IMG/VR virus record: IMGVR_UViG_3300027704_000187
Location: 1 to 22,051 of that record
DNA from: a virus
Strand: one strand, 5' to 3'
Length of the DNA: 22,051 nt
Shown here: positions 17,483 to 22,051 of the stretch, piece after piece
Position numbering within the stretch: the stretch's first letter is position 1
How the letters are laid out: every line of letters begins with the position of its first letter
Translations under genes and position numbers: made by a program
Notes under the pieces: generated by a model
The model's database searches: none
Seen by the model: the letters and a program-made list of their open reading frames with translations, nothing else
What the model was told of the DNA's origin: nothing

Positions 17483-17485
17483 CTA
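17440..17485. repeat. Tandem 22-base imperfect repeats forming hairpins and a 16-base palindrome
   Basis: Two copies, 17440-17461 and 17464-17485, differ at two positions and are spaced 24 bases apart. Each is itself an inverted repeat: GTGTTA, an eight-base loop, then TAACAC in copy one and TAGCAC in copy two. The inner arms together make a perfect 16-base palindrome, TAACACTATAGTGTTA (17454-17469). The second copy includes the TAG stop of the spike gene (17483-17485). The element could act as two RNA stem-loops at the end of the spike message (processing, stability or weak termination) or as a double operator. There is no run of T after the stems on the minus strand, so a classical terminator is unlikely. 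Confidence 0.75.
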
Positions 17486-19099
17486 GCTTGCCCCGTCTGT
17501 TGTATCATCATTCATACTAGCTTGCGGTGCTCGGCGTGTAGCCTTGTTACCACCCGTAGTATAACCGATACCAACTCTACTAGCAGGTAGATCACCAGGG
17601 TTGACAACAGCGGCAACTTCTGTTATACTAAGAAGGGCAGCTGGGAACCCTACTTGAGTACCACGTAGAGTAGCGAGTGCTGTTACTAAAGTAGTTGCAT
17701 TTGATCCTGTTGCGGCGCCTGTAGTCATACCTAAGTTGACTGCGGCTGCATCTGCGTTGACTGCGGTACCACCTTTCAGATTAAGTACTGTACCACTCTG
17801 TACGTTGAGCAGACCACCAGCTTTCACATTAGCAATAAGAGTGGACTCTAAATTAAGTAGCACAGAAGACTTGACATCTACTGTGGCACCTGCTATAGTA
17901 GTATTAGTAATCCCGTTGACAACAGCGGCTAGCCCTTGCATCGATACAGAAGGAGCAGTTAGATGTACTAAAGCACCCGAGTTAATCTCAACACCCTTGT
18001 GACTCACATCAGGATATGGTAGCGTCTGTGTAGATATAGCTGGCGTACCTAATGATGTAATCTTCGTATAGGCAGTACTGTATAAGTTCATCTTATATGA
18101 ATCAATATGCACATCACCGAATAGGGCTTGTTGATAGATTCCTCCAAAGTTTAATGCAGTACCGGCTTTCATCTTGACGTTAGCATTAGCGGCTAGGTTA
18201 ATATCATCTGCTGTAGCGAATACGCCTACCTTACCACCAGAGATGTTCGTAGCTGTACCCGCATTGATGTTAGCAACACCACGGGCTGTCAAGTTAAAGT
18301 TCTCACACTCTATGTCTAAGTCTCCATTGATATAGACCTTACCTGATCCTCGTTCTACTTTAAGCGCCCAGTCACCCCCGACATTCGTATGCATATCTTT
18401 GTCAGTACGGTTCATTGTAAAGCCTTCGGAACTATTATATGTATCACCAAAAGACTTGACAAACACGGTGCCTTGTGAGTCAATTTGTACTGCACTGCCA
18501 CTACTATGAGAGATCAGTATGTAAGTACCCTCGCCATCATCACTATCAGATAGGACAACAAAGTTATTATCGTTCTTACTCGTATAGACTCTATTGTCAA
18601 GGTTTCTTTCTGGTGTTATAATAGGTGGCTCAGACCATGTTTCTCCTGTAGCAGACTCTATGTTATTCTTCTTAGAGGCTTGCTGTAGCGTTGCTTGTCC
18701 TATCTCAGCATCTTCACCAGAGATCATTCTATGCATAGGTGGCTTACCAAACTTATGTACAGATGCAGTAGGTATCATAGACACTTCATTAGGTGCGCCT
18801 GCTTCTGCTGGTAATTGCAAGTTAATGCCTGGTATTCTTCCTAGTATCATAGGGTGTTGTGCATCAACTCCGTCCATAAAGAATCCAAACACCCATTCAC
18901 CTACATCAGGTATACTAGAAGATGCTCCATATGAGCCGTCAATAACTATCGCCCATGGTAGATCACTCGTAGAGACTTCATTCTTGTCTTCATTGTGGAT
19001 ACCAAACGCTCGTACTTTCACACGACCATCATTGGCACCATCTTCTCTGTACTCTACGACTCCCACGAACCATAGTAAATTGTTAAAGCCTGCACTCAT
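17483..19099 (-). CDS. 5: gp5-like baseplate central spike (OB-fold plus beta-helix, no lysozyme domain)
   Basis: The spike sits under the hub and pierces the outer membrane. Residues about 10-90 form the gp5/VgrG-type OB-fold: FVGVVEYREDG, GRVKVRAFGIH, LPWAIVIDG, PDVGEWVFGFFMDG and HPMILGRIPG. From about 250 to 460 there are short alternating hydrophobic repeats (DLDIECENFNLTARG, VLLNLESTLIANVKAGGLLN) expected of the triangular beta-helix. T4 gp5 (575 residues) has a T4-lysozyme domain between these parts; here the link (about 100-250) holds no recognisable lysozyme sequence. A PAAR-type tip protein is not encoded nearby. The start overlaps the stop of the gp27-like gene as ATGA, with GGAG seven bases upstream, so hub and spike are probably made in coupled amounts. 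The identification is firm; the missing enzyme domain is judged by eye. Confidence 0.9.
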   Translation of the reverse strand: MSAGFNNLLWFVGVVEYREDGANDGRVKVRAFGIHNEDKNEVSTSDLPWAIVIDGSYGASSSIPDVGEWVFGFFMDGVDAQHPMILGRIPGINLQLPAEAGAPNEVSMIPTASVHKFGKPPMHRMISGEDAEIGQATLQQASKKNNIESATGETWSEPPIITPERNLDNRVYTSKNDNNFVVLSDSDDGEGTYILISHSSGSAVQIDSQGTVFVKSFGDTYNSSEGFTMNRTDKDMHTNVGGDWALKVERGSGKVYINGDLDIECENFNLTARGVANINAGTATNISGGKVGVFATADDINLAANANVKMKAGTALNFGGIYQQALFGDVHIDSYKMNLYSTAYTKITSLGTPAISTQTLPYPDVSHKGVEINSGALVHLTAPSVSMQGLAAVVNGITNTTIAGATVDVKSSVLLNLESTLIANVKAGGLLNVQSGTVLNLKGGTAVNADAAAVNLGMTTGAATGSNATTLVTALATLRGTQVGFPAALLSITEVAAVVNPGDLPASRVGIGYTTGGNKATRRAPQASMNDDTTDGAS

Positions 19100-20502
19100 C
19101 CTATTACTCCATCTATAAGTTGGTCAACTATGCTATCGGCAGTAGAAGGCAAGAACGATCTGTCAAAGTCCTTTGTGAGTCCTCCTTTAGTCATCAGTAC
19201 AGACTGCGTATAGTTGTCTTCCATATGCTGGTTCACTATGTCTGTGATCATGTAATAGCCGTCTCTTTCTTTGTCTGTGACTGGATTCTTACCTACTTCA
19301 TTACGGGTCACCATTACAAATATAACCATTCCGGGAACTAGCTTGATTCGACCACTTAAAATACAATTAATTGTGTACTTGCTCATATGAGAATTAAATA
19401 CTCTACCATTATTCAAAACCTCTGTGTAAAATGGATAATAACGATTGTCTCGCTCTATCTGTCCAGGTGTATTATAGTCTTTAATCACATAGTCTTCTCT
19501 TATACTAGGCATATTGTCATTAATAAAGCTTGCACTGTGATTGATCTTTAGTTTACCTAATGGATTCTTATCTACATGATCTCTATAGTCATATGATAGT
19601 CTACTTGTTGTTCTATTAAGAATGTCTATCTCTAGTATAGAACGTTTGAATGTTCCTGCCTTGACTTCATCTATTGTATTAGTAGGTGAGCCGTAGCTTA
19701 TATTGCTTACTGTCTGTTGTGCCACTAGCTGACCATCAGGTGTGTTATCGTCTGTCACCTTATTAGTATAGAACATTAGATTATTATCTTCCAGACCTTT
19801 CTTTGTCATGTGTTGCTCTTCATATTTCTTGTGAAGATACTCGGGTGTACAGAAGAAATAGCTATCTCGTGTTTCAAAGAACTTATAATTGCTTGTAGAA
19901 TTTTCACCGCCGTAGGCTCTTCTGGCGAGGAAAAGCATAGCATCGTGGGGAGAGAGTTTAGGGATGATCAGCGTGTGATTACCTATGGTATCTTCTACCT
20001 CTATTGGCTTATTGGGTATACCTGTGATGTTTGAACTGTCAATAAAGTATTCATTGTATAAAGCTTTAACCATCTCTGATATAGTTACATTGCGATATGC
20101 CTTTGCGACTTCTTTTCTAGATGCTACAACGTTCTCGACTGTCGTGAAGTCTAGCTTATATGATAATACGTTATCGCTTGCATCAGTTGCAGGTGATAAT
20201 GCTCTTAGACCAAAGCAAAAAAATTCTTTTGTCGCTGTCTCACCATAGAAATCAGTGTATTTAATAGTAATGATCTCTTCACCAATAATAGGTAACTTAC
20301 GTATAATACCTTCTGCATCTAATATAGTAGCAGAACCCATCACATTAGGTGTATCCATGCTTTCACTTAATTGCCAGTCACCAACGAGTTGTTTCATCTC
20401 AACGCCAGAAGCTGAACCAGGGGCTACACTCTGAGGGCGTATCCTAAAACTTATGAGTTCATAGAAGCCTGACTCTGTTGCACTTGCTGTTTTATTGCCC
20501 AT
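19096..20502 (-). CDS. gp27-like baseplate hub protein
   Basis: This 468-residue protein precedes the spike gene and is most likely the hub trimer that joins spike to tail tube (gp27 in T4, gpD in P2). Visible blocks are LPIIGEEIITIKYTDF at 70-85, a turn of VASRKEVAKAYRNVTISEM at 127-145, and SPHDAMLFLARRAYGGE with YKFFETRDSYFF at 184-217. The last two resemble the 'A..LA.RA..YxFFEtxxGFxF' pattern of hub proteins in T4-like marine phages. T4 gp27 has 391 residues. It overlaps the end of gp53 by 11 bases and the start of the spike gene by four, with an AGAAGAG ribosome site. Gene 27 lies elsewhere in T4, so its place directly before gp5 differs from T4 but is natural for a hub-spike pair. Confidence 0.7.
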   Translation of the reverse strand: MGNKTASATESGFYELISFRIRPQSVAPGSASGVEMKQLVGDWQLSESMDTPNVMGSATILDAEGIIRKLPIIGEEIITIKYTDFYGETATKEFFCFGLRALSPATDASDNVLSYKLDFTTVENVVASRKEVAKAYRNVTISEMVKALYNEYFIDSSNITGIPNKPIEVEDTIGNHTLIIPKLSPHDAMLFLARRAYGGENSTSNYKFFETRDSYFFCTPEYLHKKYEEQHMTKKGLEDNNLMFYTNKVTDDNTPDGQLVAQQTVSNISYGSPTNTIDEVKAGTFKRSILEIDILNRTTSRLSYDYRDHVDKNPLGKLKINHSASFINDNMPSIREDYVIKDYNTPGQIERDNRYYPFYTEVLNNGRVFNSHMSKYTINCILSGRIKLVPGMVIFVMVTRNEVGKNPVTDKERDGYYMITDIVNQHMEDNYTQSVLMTKGGLTKDFDRSFLPSTADSIVDQLIDGVIG

Positions 20503-21040
20503 TTAAACTCTTCTCTAACAACTCACTGATTTGACCCATATAGTTCTTATTAAATAGGGTAATTTGTCTACGGTTTTCATTTAAAGTAAACTCGTAATCA
20601 TACATGCGAACAGGTATCCACTCAGCACTCGGATTGGCTGTGTACGTAGCGTGATTAATCTTGACATCACTTACGAACTTACTCTTATAATGTTTAATAT
20701 TATTAGTGATAGCTGTGTTTTGTGCCCATACTATTACTGCATCACCTGTTGTGCCTGATGCTGTTGCGTATTGCTTCTTAATATATGCGTCAAGATTGCC
20801 GGAAGACTTAGGCCATTGTGTGTATGGATCAATAATATTATTAGCTAATAGTACTAACCATGCTAACTCAGCATCATCGTAGTAAAGAAATGCTACGTCT
20901 TCTGGTCTCATGCCTTCTTCTACTGTATAAGGAAGATATTGATAGGCTGATATTGATTTACTAATCTTTGGTCGTCTAGTGATATCTAGCGTAGTCACGC
21001 CATTTCTTTTTACTAGTGGGAATTTACTGAAATAACTCAT
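20492..21040 (-). CDS. 53: Baseplate wedge protein gp53
   Basis: gp53 clamps neighbouring wedges around the hub and completes the T4 wedge. The protein has 182 residues (T4: 196). Its conserved core is EEGMRPEDVAFLYYDDAELA at 41-60, continuing with WLVLLANNIIDPYTQWPKS to residue 79, then an IKHYKS stretch near 115-120; these are the usual gp53 landmarks. The N-terminus SYFSKFPLV is also typical. The ATG shares its A with the TAA stop of the preceding gene (TAATG), and a strong AGGAGG lies nine bases upstream, the best ribosome site in the window. No enzyme domain is present. Confidence 0.93.
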   Translation of the reverse strand: MSYFSKFPLVKRNGVTTLDITRRPKISKSISAYQYLPYTVEEGMRPEDVAFLYYDDAELAWLVLLANNIIDPYTQWPKSSGNLDAYIKKQYATASGTTGDAVIVWAQNTAITNNIKHYKSKFVSDVKINHATYTANPSAEWIPVRMYDYEFTLNENRRQITLFNKNYMGQISELLEKSLNGQ

Positions 21041-22044
21041 TATGCTGGTCCTCCTAGCGAATCTTTGCCGTCTTGGTTTGTTCCGACAGAGGTACCGTCA
21101 ACCTCGTTGGCACCATCGGCATCTACTACTATTTGCTTTGGCACATAATCTGATTTGGTGTGTATAGATGCCTCTGTCATAGTCATCGTTAATCGAACAG
21201 CACTTGGCTTACCACCTCTATTTAATGCTATACCGTTAGGAGTATAATCAACATTAAACTGACTGATCATAGCAGTCTTCATCTGGAAGAAGTACCTGCT
21301 GTCAATACCATGAAAGAAGCAATCTACCATAGATGGATATCTTAATAGACCACGCTCGAATGTGTCACCTACATTACCAACTCCTAATCCAGAAACTTCT
21401 GGTGTTATATGGTGCTGAATAGTTTCTATTATTTGTCTTAATGTCTCTGCTTCCTGTGGGGTATCTGGTGATAATAGCCATTCGAATGAGTGTGTCTTAA
21501 GATCAACACCACTGAATACTAATGTTGCGAATGGATTTACAGCAGTACCTACTCCAGCTCCTAAACCTTTTGTAATATCAGGTGCAATAGCGCCTAGACC
21601 TGCACGTGCCATGAATAATGCGATATCAGATGCAGTACCGACCGCATTTGACATTGAGTCCATTGAGGATATCGCACTATCATTAACTTGCGAAACTGAT
21701 GAGTCGAACATCTTCTTCATTTTTTCGCCTAGATCATTAGCACCTTTTAGCTCGGCAATGCCTTTAGAACTCCCAGCCGCTAATGATCCAGTTATTCCTA
21801 GTTCGTCTGCACCTACTTTTATATTTAAATTATCTTGTAGCGTCTTTGGTAGAGGTAATACTATACTGCTCTGAGACATCAGTGAAGCATGAGATGAATT
21901 TCCATACGTGTATTCTTTAAAGTTAAATATCATAGCATGATGACCAATTGTATGCGGAAAAGTCAGCGGTGAGTTATTCCGTTTACTCGCCCGTTGTGCA
22001 ATCACTGTGGATGCTGGTGTAATTTTTCCGGTGTTGGATGACAT
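21040..22044 (-). CDS. 48: Baseplate tail-tube cap/initiator protein (gp48/gp54 type)
   Basis: This 334-residue protein probably sits on the hub and starts the tail tube, as gp48 and gp54 do in T4 (364 and 320 residues). In the second half, VFSGVDLKTHSFEWLLSPDT (about 180-200) resembles the F-x-W-x-L-x-P-R/D-S segment of tube-cap proteins. Near the C-terminus, QFNVDYTPNGIALNRGGKPS followed by VRLTMTMTEASI matches the 'DYTPNG...P..v.LTl.f.E' ending shared by tube and tube-cap proteins. Residues 120-175 are Ala/Gly-rich and helical. The gene lies directly upstream of gp53. Only seven bases remain before the ATG, so a start further upstream and any ribosome site cannot be judged. gp48 and gp54 are related in fold; gp48 is preferred by gene order. 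Confidence 0.7.
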   Translation of the reverse strand: MSSNTGKITPASTVIAQRASKRNNSPLTFPHTIGHHAMIFNFKEYTYGNSSHASLMSQSSIVLPLPKTLQDNLNIKVGADELGITGSLAAGSSKGIAELKGANDLGEKMKKMFDSSVSQVNDSAISSMDSMSNAVGTASDIALFMARAGLGAIAPDITKGLGAGVGTAVNPFATLVFSGVDLKTHSFEWLLSPDTPQEAETLRQIIETIQHHITPEVSGLGVGNVGDTFERGLLRYPSMVDCFFHGIDSRYFFQMKTAMISQFNVDYTPNGIALNRGGKPSAVRLTMTMTEASIHTKSDYVPKQIVVDADGANEVDGTSVGTNQDGKDSLGGPA

Positions 22045-22051
22045 GGTTTTG

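Noticed and set aside
17440-17485. Rho-independent terminator after the spike gene
   Set aside because: The stems are only about six pairs, AT-rich, and not followed by a T-run on the minus strand, so an intrinsic terminator is not supported.
17440-17485. CRISPR-like array
   Set aside because: There are only two copies, they are two bases apart with no spacer, and no cas genes are present.
19096-19099. Programmed frameshift fusing hub and spike
   Set aside because: The ATGA overlap has a good GGAG ribosome site for the spike and no slippery heptamer was seen, so ordinary coupled re-initiation explains it.
18594-19118. A 174-codon open frame on the plus strand opposite the spike gene
   Set aside because: It lies fully antisense to the conserved OB-fold region of the gp5-like gene, its product is Ser/Pro/Ile-rich without a recognisable domain, and I noted no ribosome site.

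Overview
The window is a stretch of late structural genes from a T4-like contractile-tailed bacteriophage (Caudoviricetes, myovirus morphology). All credible genes are on the minus strand, so transcription runs from high to low coordinates. Packing is very tight: several stop/start overlaps (ATGA, TAATG) and only three spacers longer than about 30 bases. Several proteins carry motifs I associate with T4-type phages of marine bacteria (cyanophage and pelagiphage relatives), for example the large DUF4815-type virion protein and the LPEGTNxYYT fibre motif. The host cannot be named from this sequence.

Layout in transcription order: a tail-tube cap/initiator protein of the gp48/gp54 type (22044-21040); wedge protein gp53 (21040-20492); a gp27-like hub protein (20502-19096); a gp5-like spike with an OB-fold and a beta-helix but no lysozyme domain (19099-17483); a 118-base spacer holding tandem hairpins; a structural protein ending in an M15-type zinc peptidase (17364-15685); then the wedge genes gp25 (15645-15232), gp6 (15231-13474), gp7-like (13467-10744) and gp8 (10732-8891). 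Next come a 1717-residue DUF4815-type virion protein (8873-3720), a 62-residue coiled-coil protein (3723-3535), a tail fibre with a self-cleaving S74 chaperone (3538-2312), an unrecognised 401-residue structural protein (2309-1104), and the N-terminal 348 codons of another fibre-like protein cut by the window edge (1044-1).

Together the genes encode the hub, spike and wedges of the baseplate, followed by peripheral adsorption proteins. Five minus-strand octamers match or nearly match the T4 late promoter TATAAATA. Two are exact (1078-1085 and 9016-9023) and three are CATAAATA. Two lie in true intergenic spacers just upstream of a start codon. I saw no exact copies on the plus strand, which suggests gp55/gp33-type late transcription control.

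The most notable features are the apparent transfer of peptidoglycan-cleaving activity from the gp5 spike to a neighbouring M15 peptidase protein, the tandem hairpin/palindrome element between those two genes, and the enlarged gp8 and DUF4815 proteins. I found no tRNA, CRISPR array, insertion sequence or defence system. Apart from the 401-residue protein and the spacer element, the window is a recognisable baseplate module.
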